Shown in pieces: positions 9,050 through 17,387 of a DNA stretch of 64,000 nt. The translations under genes and the position numbers were made by a program. Every line of letters begins with the position of its first letter. Positions within the stretch are counted from its first letter, which is position 1. The notes beneath the pieces were generated by a model, which ran no database searches, was not told where the DNA came from, and worked only from the letters and a program-made list of their open reading frames with translations. This DNA is from Methylobacterium marchantiae (GTDB lineage Bacteria; Pseudomonadota; Alphaproteobacteria; Rhizobiales; Beijerinckiaceae), in NCBI RefSeq assembly GCF_022179405.1, contig NZ_BPQT01000006.1:30276-94275 (forward strand), given 5' to 3'.

Positions 9050-10056
9050 CCGAGTTCTGGGTCTCGAGCGGCCACCACCTCGCCGGGCGCACCGAGGGCG
9101 GCGGCCTCGCCGTCACCGACGAACTGATCCTCGCCTATCTCGCCAGGCCCGAGCTGGTGCCGCCCGAGGAGGCCTGCATGGCCGAGCGCGCGCTCCACCG
9201 CAGCCTCGTGACGGCGCCGCGCCGGTCGGTCTCCCCCGGCGAGATCGCGGCGATGGCGGATGCCGATGCGCGCGAGAACTGGACGATGATGCTCGCTTTC
9301 CGAGACCGGCTCACCGCCGCGCATTCGGTGGAGGCGGCCTATCTCGACCTCGTTCGGACGGGCCTGAACGGCACCCCGCCGATCTTCCTCAACCAGCTGG
9401 CGCATCTCATCCTGCGCAACGCGCTGGAGGGATGCGACGACCCCTACACCCTGCGCGCGGGCGAGCTCTTCTTCCGGCCCCAGCGCGTCTCCTTCGTGGA
9501 CGGCATGGCGCTCCTCGCCGATGCCGAGGTGATCGAGGCGCGCGAGACCGGCGCCGCGCAATCGCCCCTCGTCGCCATGCTCGGCAAGGAAGCGGCCAAC
9601 GAACTCGACGTCCTCACCGACGAGACCGCCTGGACCTATTGGAGCCGCTCGGACGCCTTCACCATGGCGCTCAACCTCGGCGGCAACCCGAAGAGCCGCG
9701 ACGGCCTCGCCCGTGCCACTGAGGCCTGGACGCGCCACCTCCTCCATGTCGAGGCGACGGTCGAGCCGATCCCAGCGATGGAGGATCCGGACTGGCGCTG
9801 GTTCGTCGGCCTCGACGCGCAGGCGACCCGGATCGGCAACGCGCTCTGGAACGGCGAGGAGCTGGACGAGGCCAACCGCAGTCGCATCCTCGCTTTGTTC
9901 CGCATGACCTTCGCCGACGACCGGCGGATCGACCCGCGCGTGGCCGGTCGTCCGGTCTATCTCCTGATGGCGATGGATTCCGACAAACGCCTTTCCCTGA
10001 AACCCCAGAACCTCGTGGCGGGACTGCCCATCGCCGCCGGAGCGGAGGCCGCATGA
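9046..10056 (+). CDS. DUF6352-family protein, FDH-associated
   Basis: A 336-residue protein (MTEFWVSSGHHLAGR start) matching the DUF6352-type family of FDH neighbourhoods. Visible features are a mostly helical, acidic sequence with LARPELVPPEEACMAERALH, an NQLAHLILRNALEGCDDPYTLRAGE block (read in parts), RPQRVSF and DETAWTYWSRSD. There is no signal peptide, no membrane helix and no obvious nucleotide- or metal-binding motif. Its ATG overlaps the upstream stop (ATGA at 9046) and its own stop overlaps the next ATG (10053), indicating tight operon coupling. Function is not known; conserved linkage with FDH and molybdenum-cofactor genes points to assembly of that enzyme, by inference. Confidence 0.78.
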   Translation: MTEFWVSSGHHLAGRTEGGGLAVTDELILAYLARPELVPPEEACMAERALHRSLVTAPRRSVSPGEIAAMADADARENWTMMLAFRDRLTAAHSVEAAYLDLVRTGLNGTPPIFLNQLAHLILRNALEGCDDPYTLRAGELFFRPQRVSFVDGMALLADAEVIEARETGAAQSPLVAMLGKEAANELDVLTDETAWTYWSRSDAFTMALNLGGNPKSRDGLARATEAWTRHLLHVEATVEPIPAMEDPDWRWFVGLDAQATRIGNALWNGEELDEANRSRILALFRMTFADDRRIDPRVAGRPVYLLMAMDSDKRLSLKPQNLVAGLPIAAGAEAA

Positions 10057-10598
10057 CGGAGACCGAACGGACGGACGATGCGAAGCCGGTGCCGGACGAT
10101 CGGTTTGAGGTCGGGATCATCGTCGCCAAACGGACCCTGAAGAGCCGTTGGGCGAGCCATGCCTGGCTGCCGATCTCGGCGCTGCCCGCGATCCCCACCA
10201 CCGCGCCGTGGACAATTCTTTCGGCGACGCCGGAGGAAGAGACCTTCTATGCCGGTGCTTTCGAGGTCTCGCTGCATCCGGCCGAGACGTCGCATTATCG
10301 CGACAACCTGGTCTCGGGCCGGCCCTCGCTCTGGGTCGCCCTGCGTCAGGCGGCGGATGCCAGCTATGAGGTCGCGAAGGTGACGGCGGACCCTTACGAG
10401 GGTGAATCGATGGCGGAGGGGATCGGCGAGGTCGTCGAGGCCGTGCCGATGCCGGCCGAGATCCAGGCCAGGGTGCTGGCCTTCTTCGAAGCCTTCCACG
10501 TCGAACAGGTTTTCCACAAGCGCAAGCGCGACCGGGCCGATCCCGAAGCGCTCGCCCGGCAGGGACGAGCGGCGCGCAGACGGGAGGACGAGGGATGA
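10053..10598 (+). CDS. DUF3305-domain protein
   Basis: A 181-residue protein with the DUF3305 pattern: VGIIVAKRTLKSRWASHAWLP in pieces, SATPEEETFYAGAFEVSLHP, then ETSHYRDNLVSGRPSLWVALR and VTADPYEGESM. The N-terminal 15 residues are acidic and probably disordered; the C-terminus is rich in Arg, Asp and Glu. No signal sequence is seen. It sits between the DUF6352 and DUF3306 genes, sharing ATGA overlaps with both. DUF3305 and DUF3306 proteins are repeatedly found as neighbours upstream of formate dehydrogenase operons, so they are likely partners. What they do is not established, and nothing here reveals a catalytic site. Confidence 0.82.
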   Translation: MTETERTDDAKPVPDDRFEVGIIVAKRTLKSRWASHAWLPISALPAIPTTAPWTILSATPEEETFYAGAFEVSLHPAETSHYRDNLVSGRPSLWVALRQAADASYEVAKVTADPYEGESMAEGIGEVVEAVPMPAEIQARVLAFFEAFHVEQVFHKRKRDRADPEALARQGRAARRREDEG

Positions 10599-11242
10599 GA
10601 GGCGGCGATTTCCTCTCGCGCTGGTCGAAGCGCAAGCGTGCCCTCGTGCGGGACACCGCGCCCGTCGCCGTTCCGGCCGAAGCGCCGCAGGTGGAAGATG
10701 CATCGCCCTCCGATGCGGTGGACGAGAGCGATCTCTTGTCCCCGGAAGAGCTCGCCAAGCTGCCGTCCGTGGACAGCCTGACCGCCGCGACCGACCTGAC
10801 GCAGTTCCTGCGCGCGGGCGTGCCGCTGCTGATGCGCAAGGCGGCGTTGCGCCGGATGTGGTCGGTCGACACCGATATCCGCGACTATGTCAGCGAGGCG
10901 CGGGAATACGCCTATGACTGGAACGCGGTCGGCGGTGTGCCGGGAAACGGACCGCTCCTGCCCACGGACGACATCAAGGCGATGCTCCGCGATATCTTCG
11001 ACGGTACACCGGCCCCGGAGGACACGTCGGAACCGGCGGTCGCCGAGCAGGAGTTGGGCGAAGCGGAAACCGTGACGTCGGCCGCGAACGAGGACGCCGA
11101 GGCCAATGGCGTGGACCCGGATCCCGAGTTCGCGGCGGCGCAGGAATCACTGCCGAACCCCGCGCTGGCGGAGCCGCGACGGTCGCCCGAGGAGGCCACA
11201 GTGACGAGACCGCGACGACATGGCGGTGCCGTCCCGCTTTGA
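10595..11242 (+). CDS. DUF3306-domain protein
   Basis: A 215-residue protein. The N-terminus FLSRWSKRKRA is the hallmark of DUF3306. A central region (DLTQFLRAGVPLLMRKAALRRMW, here split) followed by DYVSEAREYAYDWNAVGGVPG completes the recognisable domain by about residue 130. The last 80 residues are acidic, low-complexity and likely disordered, ending in a short basic tail. There is no signal peptide or membrane span. The ATG overlaps the DUF3305 stop, so both are likely made from one message. It is the last gene of the overlapping run; a 95-bp gap with a possible promoter separates it from the TorD-like gene. An FDH-maturation role is inferred from conserved linkage only. Confidence 0.82.
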   Translation: MRGGDFLSRWSKRKRALVRDTAPVAVPAEAPQVEDASPSDAVDESDLLSPEELAKLPSVDSLTAATDLTQFLRAGVPLLMRKAALRRMWSVDTDIRDYVSEAREYAYDWNAVGGVPGNGPLLPTDDIKAMLRDIFDGTPAPEDTSEPAVAEQELGEAETVTSAANEDAEANGVDPDPEFAAAQESLPNPALAEPRRSPEEATVTRPRRHGGAVPL

Positions 11243-11258
11243 GCGGTTAAAAACTAGA

Positions 11259-11286
11259 TTGCGGACATCCCGTTCCGAGCTATGGT
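11259..11286 (+). promoter_or_regulatory. Candidate promoter for torD-like/fdhABC
   Basis: TTGCGG (11259-11264) and TATGGT (11281-11286) are separated by 16 bp in the gap before the TorD-like gene. Spacing is good and both boxes are near consensus. No experimental support; a transcript starting near 11293 would have a short leader of about 45 nt. Confidence 0.33.
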
Positions 11287-11337
11287 GGGGGAAGTGAATA
11301 CACTTCGTCCGCGATCGGTCGCGGCGTGAGGGATGAG

Positions 11338-11985
11338 ATGCGTTCGGTAGAGGTGTTGCGCGAGGTGGAGGCCGAGGCCGCTTCCGGCGCGCCCGGCGTG
11401 ACGGCACGGGTCGCCGACGATGTCGATCTCCTGCGCGCCCATCTCTACGATCTCCTCGCGGCCCTGACCGGCCGGGCACCCTCCGACGACGTCCTCTCGA
11501 TCCTGGCAGGGTCGAGTGGCGACGAGAGCCCCCTCGGCAGAGCGTGCTCCGCACTGGCGCGCGAAGCTGCCGGGGCCGATCCGGCCAAGGTCGGACGCGA
11601 GTATTTCGACCTCTTCGTCGGCGTCGGACGCGGCGAGATCGTGCCGCATGCCTCCTACTATCTCACCGGCTTCCTCAACGAGCGGCCCCTGGCCCGGATC
11701 CGCGAGGATCTGGCCCGGCTCGGTATCGAGGCGAGCGGCCGGATGAGCGAGCCTGAGGATCATGTGGCGATGCTGCTCGAGACCATGGCCGGCCTCGTCT
11801 CGGAACGGTTCGATACCGGGCCCGGCGCCGATCGCGCGTTCTTCGAACGGCATCTTCAGCCCTGGGTCGCGCGTTTGTTCGACGACGTGGCGGGCACTTC
11901 GCGTTCGTCTTTCTACCGTGCCGTGGGCGACCTCGGACGGGCTTTCATCGGAATCGAGACCCAGGCCTACGCGCTCGACGCGTGA
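11338..11985 (+). CDS. TorD/DmsD-family redox-enzyme maturation chaperone
   Basis: A 215-residue, all-helical-looking protein of the TorD/DmsD family. These chaperones bind Tat signal peptides and aid cofactor insertion into molybdoenzymes. Diagnostic segments are the early LLRAHLYDLLAAL helix, EYFDLFVGVGRGEIVPHASYYLTGFLNERPLA (read in two parts), EDHVAMLLETMAGLV and FFERHLQPWVARLFDDV, matching the family's Y-x-x-L-F and E-P-x-D-H core regions (here SEPEDHV). I chose the ATG at 11338; a GTG at 11326 would add four residues. It precedes the Tat-signal gene and fdhA, whose product has its own twin-arginine signal, so FdhA is the obvious client. Confidence 0.85.
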   Translation: MRSVEVLREVEAEAASGAPGVTARVADDVDLLRAHLYDLLAALTGRAPSDDVLSILAGSSGDESPLGRACSALAREAAGADPAKVGREYFDLFVGVGRGEIVPHASYYLTGFLNERPLARIREDLARLGIEASGRMSEPEDHVAMLLETMAGLVSERFDTGPGADRAFFERHLQPWVARLFDDVAGTSRSSFYRAVGDLGRAFIGIETQAYALDA

Positions 11986-12029
11986 GGCAAGGGTCAATGG
12001 GACATCTGTCGCAGTCAGGAGTGACGGAC

Positions 12030-12254
12030 ATGCGGGACGACCGGAAAGACGAAATGGGGCGGCGCCATTTCTTTCGCGCCCTCGGCGGCGGATCGGTGGC
12101 GGCCGCCGCCGCGATCACGGCCCAGCCGATGATCGCGACGCCCGCCCAGGCCTATGATCCGGGCACCGAGGAGACGAAGGCTCGTTACCGCGAGTCCGAC
12201 CACGTCAAGGCATTCTACCGGACCAACGGCTACGAGACCCTGAAGAAGAATTGA
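12030..12254 (+). CDS. Small twin-arginine-signal protein preceding fdhA
   Basis: A 74-residue protein, start ATG 12030 with an AGGAG eight bases upstream. Residues 10-12 (GRR) followed by HFFRALGGGSVAAAAA form a Tat signal, with a likely cleavage after ATPAQA near residue 42. The mature part is only about 30 residues and ends in YETLKKN. Small Tat-signal proteins of this type are often encoded just before the catalytic FDH subunit (FdhX-like genes) and may assist export or be a minor subunit. The stop lies seven bases before fdhA, so it is in the same operon. Residue-level function is unknown. Confidence 0.8.
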   Translation: MRDDRKDEMGRRHFFRALGGGSVAAAAAITAQPMIATPAQAYDPGTEETKARYRESDHVKAFYRTNGYETLKKN

Positions 12255-12261
12255 GGGCGCC

Positions 12262-15204
12262 ATGCTGATCAAGCGCAAGACCGGCGGCCCTGGCCGCAAC
12301 AACCGCCAGACCATCACCATCGGCGAGACGCCGAGGGCGCTCGATCGCCGCGCGTTCCTGCGCAATTCGGGACTCGTCGCCGGAGGCCTCGCCGCGGCCG
12401 GCGCGATCCAGCTCGGCTCGGTGCGCAAGGCCGAGGCCGCGGGAGCTTCCGCGATCGGCTCCGAAGTGACGGTGAAGAAGAACATCTGCACCCATTGTTC
12501 GGTGGGCTGTACGGTGACGGCCGAGGTGGTCAACGGCGTGTGGGTCGGCCAGGAGCCGTCCTTCACCAGCCCGATCAACCGGGGCACGCATTGCGCCAAG
12601 GGCGCCGCGATCCGCGAGCTCGTGTCCAGCGACCGCCGCCTGAAATACCCGATGAAGATGGTCGACGGGCAATGGACCCGCATCTCGTGGGATCAGGCGA
12701 TCGACGAGATCGGCGACAAGATCACCGGCCTGCGCGACAAGTACGGCCCGGATTCGGTCTACTGGCTCGGCTCGGCCAAATTCACCAACGAGGCGGCCTA
12801 CATCTTCCGGAAGTTCGGCGCGTTCTGGGGCACCAACTCCGTCGATCACCAGGCCCGCATCTGCCACTCGACCACGGTGGCCGGCGTCGCCAATACCTGG
12901 GGCTACGGCGCCCAGACCAATTCCTACAACGACATCCGCAACGCCAAGACGATGATCATCCTCGGCGGCAACCCCGCCGAGGCGCATCCGGTCTCGCTCC
13001 AGCACGTGCTCTCCGGCAAGGAGATCAACCGCGCGAACATGATCGTCATCGATCCGCGCTTCACGCGGACGGCGGCGCATGCCACCGACTACGTCCGCAT
13101 CCGCTCCGGCACCGACATCCCGGTGGTCTGGGGCATACTCTGGCACGTGTTCGAGAACGGCTGGGAGGACAAGGAATTTATCAGCCAGCGCGTCTACGCC
13201 ATGGACGACGTCCGCAAGGAAGTCGCCAAGTGGAACCCCGAGGAGGTGGAACGCGTCTCCGGCGTGCCGGGTGAGCAGCTGCGGCGCGTGGCCGAGAAGT
13301 TCGCCAAGGAGAAGCCCGCGACCCTGATCTGGTGCATGGGCGCGACCCAGCACACCGTGGGCACCGCCAACGTCCGCGCGCTCTGCATCCTCTGTCTCGC
13401 CACCGGAAACGTCGGCAAGCCGGGCACCGGCGCCAACATCTTCCGCGGCCACACCAACGTCCAGGGGGCCACCGATATGGGCCTCGATGTGACGTCGCTG
13501 CCGCTCTATTACGGCCTCGTCGAAGGTGCCTGGAAGCATTGGGCCCGCGTCTGGGACGTGGAATACGATTGGCTGCAATCCCGTTTCGACGAGGTTCCGG
13601 CCAAGGCCGGCCGCAAGGCGCGCACCCGCAAGGAGAGCATGGAAGCGCCGGGCATCACCTCGACCCGGTGGTTCGACGGCGTGAACCTGCCCGAAGAGCA
13701 GGTCGACCAGCGCACCGGCATCAAGGCGATGATGGTGTTCGGCCATGGCGGCAACACCGTCACCCGCCTGCCCGAGGCGGTGAAGGGGCTAACCAAGCTC
13801 GACCTCCTCGTGGTGGCGGACCCGCATCCCACCACCTTCGCGGCCCTCGATGCGCGACGCGATAACACTTACCTGCTGCCGATCTGCACCTCGCTCGAGA
13901 TGGACGGCAGCCGGACGGCGTCGAACCGCTCGATCCAGTGGGGCGAACAGATCGTCAAGCCGGCCTTCGAATCGAAGAACGATTACGAGGTGATCTACCG
14001 CCTGGCGAACAAGCTCGGCCTCGCCGACAAGATGTTCAAGAACATCAAGGTCGCCAACAACGTGCCGGAGGCCGAGGACATCCTGCGCGAGATCAACCGC
14101 GGCGGCTGGTCCACCGGCTATTGCGGCCAGAGCCCGGAGCGGCTGAAGGCGCATATGCGCAATCAGGCCAAGTTCGACCTCGTGACCCTGCGTGCGCCCA
14201 AGGACGATCCGGAAGTCGGCGGCGATTATTACGGCCTGCCCTGGCCGTGCTGGGGCAAGCCCGAGCTCAAGCATCCGGGCACCCACATCCTCTACAACAC
14301 CAACCTCCACATCAAGGAAGGCGGCGGCACCTTCCGGGCGCGCTTCGGCACCGAGCGCAACGGCGTGACCCTGCTCGCCGAGGACTCTTACGCCAAGGGA
14401 TCGGATCTCACCGACGGCTATCCCGAATTCACCATGGCGGTGTTCAAGAAGCTCGGCTGGGACAAGGATCTCACCGCCGAGGAGATGGCGAGCATCACCA
14501 AGACCGGCGGCACCAATATCGACGCCGTCAGCTGGGCCACCGACCTGTCGGGCGGCATCCAGCGCGTCTGCCTCGACCACGGCGTGACGCCCTACGGCAA
14601 CGGCAAGGCACGGGCGAATGCCTGGAACCTGCCCGACCCCGTGCCGGTGCATCGCGAGCCGATCTACACCCCCCGTCCCGACCTCGTCGCCAAGTACCCG
14701 ACGCGGCCGGACGAGCGGCAGCTGCGCATGCCGAATATCGGCTTCTCGGTACAGAAGGCGGCGGTCGACCGGGGCATCGCCAAGGACTTCCCGATCATCC
14801 TCACCTCCGGCCGTCTGGTCGAATACGAGGGTGGCGGCGAGGAGACGCGGTCGAACCCGTGGCTCGCCGAGCTGCAGCAGGACATGTTCGTCGAGATCAA
14901 TACCGGCGACGCCACCGATCGCGGCATCAAGGACGGTCAGTTCGTCTGGGTCTCGGGCCCCGAGAACAACGCCAAGGCTAAGGTGAAGGCGCTGGTGACG
15001 GACCGGGTCGGCAAGGGCGTCGCCTTCATGCCGTTCCACTTCTCCGGCTGGTACCAGGGCGACGACATGCGGAAGTTCTATCCGCACGGCACCGACCCCG
15101 TGGTGCTGGGCGAGAGCTCCAACAACACCACGACCTACGGCTTCGATCCTGTGACGGGCATGCAGGAGACGAAGTGTACCCTGTGTCAGATCCGGGCCGT
15201 TTGA
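12262..15204 (+). CDS. fdhA: Formate dehydrogenase catalytic (alpha) subunit, molybdopterin type, Cys-dependent
   Basis: A 980-residue molybdopterin oxidoreductase that oxidises formate to CO2 at a bis-MGD centre, exported by Tat. Twin arginines at 29-30 (DRRAFLRNSG) precede a hydrophobic stretch. The N-terminal [4Fe-4S] cluster ligands are C76, C79, C83 (CTHCSVGC) and C111. The active-site motif ARICHS places a cysteine, C201 (TGC), where E. coli FdnG has selenocysteine; H202 follows as expected. The MGD-binding C-terminal domain contains TSGRLVEYEGGGEETRSN (in part) and GVAFMPFHFSG. Length fits periplasmic three-subunit FDHs. fdhB and fdhC follow at once. This arrangement resembles the FDH3 type of Methylobacterium. 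Mo versus W cannot be told from sequence. Confidence 0.97.
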   Translation: MLIKRKTGGPGRNNRQTITIGETPRALDRRAFLRNSGLVAGGLAAAGAIQLGSVRKAEAAGASAIGSEVTVKKNICTHCSVGCTVTAEVVNGVWVGQEPSFTSPINRGTHCAKGAAIRELVSSDRRLKYPMKMVDGQWTRISWDQAIDEIGDKITGLRDKYGPDSVYWLGSAKFTNEAAYIFRKFGAFWGTNSVDHQARICHSTTVAGVANTWGYGAQTNSYNDIRNAKTMIILGGNPAEAHPVSLQHVLSGKEINRANMIVIDPRFTRTAAHATDYVRIRSGTDIPVVWGILWHVFENGWEDKEFISQRVYAMDDVRKEVAKWNPEEVERVSGVPGEQLRRVAEKFAKEKPATLIWCMGATQHTVGTANVRALCILCLATGNVGKPGTGANIFRGHTNVQGATDMGLDVTSLPLYYGLVEGAWKHWARVWDVEYDWLQSRFDEVPAKAGRKARTRKESMEAPGITSTRWFDGVNLPEEQVDQRTGIKAMMVFGHGGNTVTRLPEAVKGLTKLDLLVVADPHPTTFAALDARRDNTYLLPICTSLEMDGSRTASNRSIQWGEQIVKPAFESKNDYEVIYRLANKLGLADKMFKNIKVANNVPEAEDILREINRGGWSTGYCGQSPERLKAHMRNQAKFDLVTLRAPKDDPEVGGDYYGLPWPCWGKPELKHPGTHILYNTNLHIKEGGGTFRARFGTERNGVTLLAEDSYAKGSDLTDGYPEFTMAVFKKLGWDKDLTAEEMASITKTGGTNIDAVSWATDLSGGIQRVCLDHGVTPYGNGKARANAWNLPDPVPVHREPIYTPRPDLVAKYPTRPDERQLRMPNIGFSVQKAAVDRGIAKDFPIILTSGRLVEYEGGGEETRSNPWLAELQQDMFVEINTGDATDRGIKDGQFVWVSGPENNAKAKVKALVTDRVGKGVAFMPFHFSGWYQGDDMRKFYPHGTDPVVLGESSNNTTTYGFDPVTGMQETKCTLCQIRAV

Positions 15205-15216
15205 GGAACAATCGCC

Positions 15217-15813
15217 ATGGCTCGCATGAAATTCCTCTGCGACGCGGACCGCTGCATCGAGTGCAACGCCTGCGTCACCGCCTGCAAGAACGAGCACGAG
15301 GTGCCGTGGGGCATCAACCGCCGGCGCGTCGTCACGCTCAATGACGGCAAGCCCGGCGAGCGCTCGGTCTCCATGGCCTGCATGCACTGCACCGACGCGC
15401 CCTGCGCGGCGGTGTGCCCGGTGAACTGCTTCTACACCACGGCCGACGCGGTGGTCCTCCATTCGAAGGACATCTGCATCGGCTGCGGCTACTGCTTCTA
15501 CGCCTGCCCGTTCGGCGCGCCGCAATATCCGAAGGTCGGGAATTTCGGTTCGCGCGGCAAGATGGACAAGTGCACCTACTGCGCCGGCGGACCCGAGCCA
15601 GACCTCTCGACAATCGAGTACGAGAAGTACGGCTCGAACCGCCTCGCCGAAGGAAAACTGCCGCTCTGCGCCGAGATGTGCTCGACCAAGGCGCTGCTCG
15701 CCGGTGACGGCGAGATGATCGCCGAGATCTACAAGCAGCGCGTGATCAAGCGCGGCTACGGCTCGGGCGCCTGGGGTTGGAAGACCGCCTATCGCGAAAC
15801 CGTCGCCATCTGA
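15217..15813 (+). CDS. fdhB: Formate dehydrogenase iron-sulfur (beta) subunit
   Basis: A 198-residue electron-transfer subunit carrying four [4Fe-4S] clusters from FdhA toward the cytochrome b subunit. The motifs appear in order: C13-x2-C16-x2-C19-x3-C23 (CIECNACVTAC), CMHCTDAPCAAVCP, CIGCGYCFYACPFG and CTYC with a later CAEMCS. It lacks the C-terminal transmembrane helix of E. coli FdnH, so it is held by contact with its partners. It probably rides through Tat with FdhA, as in related enzymes. The gene starts 12 bp after fdhA and ends 45 bp before fdhC, in one operon. Confidence 0.96.
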   Translation: MARMKFLCDADRCIECNACVTACKNEHEVPWGINRRRVVTLNDGKPGERSVSMACMHCTDAPCAAVCPVNCFYTTADAVVLHSKDICIGCGYCFYACPFGAPQYPKVGNFGSRGKMDKCTYCAGGPEPDLSTIEYEKYGSNRLAEGKLPLCAEMCSTKALLAGDGEMIAEIYKQRVIKRGYGSGAWGWKTAYRETVAI

Positions 15814-15858
15814 GCGACGGACAGCCAGTCAGCGGACGACTTTGGAAGGACAACGCCG

Positions 15859-16890
15859 ATGCGGCGCGGACCAACGCTCTTCAGGACCCTCGTCGCGGCA
15901 GCCGCGCTCACCGTGAGCGTCGGCGCGCTGTCGCCTGCGCTTGCCCAGCAGACGAAGGACGGCCTGAACCCGACCGGGCAGAACCCCACGGCGGAGTCGG
16001 TGAACGAGGAATTCCTGTTCAAGCAGGACCCCAAGATCACCGGCCGCATCAGCATCCCCGATCACAAGGCGGCCAACCTGATCCAGCCGGCCGGCCGTGA
16101 TTATCGGGCCTTTCGGGAGAGCTGGCTGCCCTGGATCGGCGCTTTGGCCGTGCTGGGGATCATCGCCCTGCTCGGTGCCTTCTACCTGTGGCGCGGGCGG
16201 ATCAGGCTCGAGCCGAATGCGGATTCGGGCAAGACGATCCTGCGCTTCGGCGGGTTCGAGCGCTTCACCCACTGGATGACGTCGAGCTGCTTCATCATTC
16301 TGTCCCTGTCGGGACTGAACTACATCTTCGGCAAGCGCCTGCTCATGCCCCTGATCGGCGCCGACGCCTTCGGCGTCATCTCGCAATACGCCAAGTACAG
16401 CCATATCTATCTCGCGTGGCCGTTCATGATCGGCGTCGCGCTGATGTTGGTCCTGTGGATCAAGGACAACATCCCCAACCGGATCGACTGGCAGTGGATC
16501 AAGGCCGGCGGAGGCTTCCTCGGCAAGGGCCACCCGCATGCGGAGCGCTTCAATGCCGGTCAGAAGATGGTGTTCTGGATGGTGGTGGGCTTCGGCTCAG
16601 CCATGAGCATCACCGGGCTGATGATGATCTTCCCCTTCGCGCTCACCGACATCACCGGGATGCAGGTGATGCAGGTGGTCCACTCGCTGATCGGCGTCGC
16701 CTTCATCGCCGGCATCCTTGCGCACATCTATATCGGCACGCTGGGTATGGAGGGCGCCTACGACGCCATGGGCAGCGGGCAGGTGGATCTCGGCTGGGCG
16801 AAGGACCACCACGATCTCTGGGTGGCGAAGGAACAGGCGAAGACAAGGAACGATTCCCGGATCAGCCCCCATCAGGTTCCGGCCGAATAA
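15859..16890 (+). CDS. fdhC: Formate dehydrogenase cytochrome b (gamma) subunit
   Basis: A 343-residue membrane subunit that binds heme b and passes electrons to quinone. A cleavable signal (to ALAQQ, about residue 30) precedes a periplasmic segment of some 60 residues. A first hydrophobic helix follows near 91-110 (WIGALAVLGIIALLGAFYLW). The cytochrome b561-type core has heme-ligand candidates in ERFTHWMT, KYSHIYLAWP, VVHSLIG and LAHIYIGTLG. The N-terminal extension with its own signal is a known feature of this subunit family in alpha- and betaproteobacteria. It completes the fdhABC operon and makes the FDH a quinone-linked, membrane-bound enzyme facing the periplasm. Confidence 0.95.
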   Translation: MRRGPTLFRTLVAAAALTVSVGALSPALAQQTKDGLNPTGQNPTAESVNEEFLFKQDPKITGRISIPDHKAANLIQPAGRDYRAFRESWLPWIGALAVLGIIALLGAFYLWRGRIRLEPNADSGKTILRFGGFERFTHWMTSSCFIILSLSGLNYIFGKRLLMPLIGADAFGVISQYAKYSHIYLAWPFMIGVALMLVLWIKDNIPNRIDWQWIKAGGGFLGKGHPHAERFNAGQKMVFWMVVGFGSAMSITGLMMIFPFALTDITGMQVMQVVHSLIGVAFIAGILAHIYIGTLGMEGAYDAMGSGQVDLGWAKDHHDLWVAKEQAKTRNDSRISPHQVPAE

Positions 16891-16953
16891 GGTCGGACAT
16901 CCTCCGGCATCGACGGCTTCCGCCGGCATTTCTCGAACGATCGGACGACGTCC

Positions 16954-17157
16954 ATGAAAGCCTTCATCATCGCCCTGATCGTCGCCGTCGCCATCGGCAC
17001 GCTGGCCGCCACGGTCCTCAACGAGCAGCAGCGCTTCGCCTATCAGGCCTTCGCGACCTCGGGCGCGCGGGTCTCGGACCCGGCCGGCCACAGCAACCTC
17101 GTCGGGCCGAAATGGAACGGCGTGACGCCCGAGCCGGAGAAGCCGTCGAAGTCCTGA
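16954..17157 (+). CDS. 67-residue membrane-anchored protein downstream of fdhC
   Basis: A 67-residue protein with one N-terminal hydrophobic segment (MKAFIIALIVAVAIGTLAATVL) that is an uncleaved anchor or signal. A short hydrophilic tail rich in Pro, Lys and Glu follows. The sequence NEQQRFAYQAFATSGARV links the two. It follows fdhC by 63 bp on the same strand, so it is likely the last gene of the FDH operon. Similar small proteins accompany FDH operons in Rhizobiales; a role as accessory subunit is a guess. The next 230 bp before the convergent MoeB-like gene show no gene. Confidence 0.7.
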   Translation: MKAFIIALIVAVAIGTLAATVLNEQQRFAYQAFATSGARVSDPAGHSNLVGPKWNGVTPEPEKPSKS

Positions 17158-17387
17158 CGGATTTCCTCACGCCAACCGCCAAACGCAAAGCCCGCCGCTT
17201 TCCCGGACATCTGCAGCGTCAGCGGAAGGTGAGCCGGGATCCATGGCAGGACGTGCGGCGACAGCGGCTCGATAGCGTGGGTGACGAAGCGCAGGCGCTG
17301 CGCGGCTTCTTTTGCTAGGCCCTGGATCGGGTTCCGCTTCGCTTCACCCGTTCGGGGAGGCCGGTGCGCGAGATCACCGTCCTTGGC

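Noticed and set aside
12862-12864. Selenocysteine at the FDH active site
   Set aside because: The codon is TGC (cysteine), not TGA.
17158-17387. Possible small gene between the FDH operon and the MoeB-like gene
   Set aside because: No start with a ribosome site and no hydrophobic or domain pattern in any frame.
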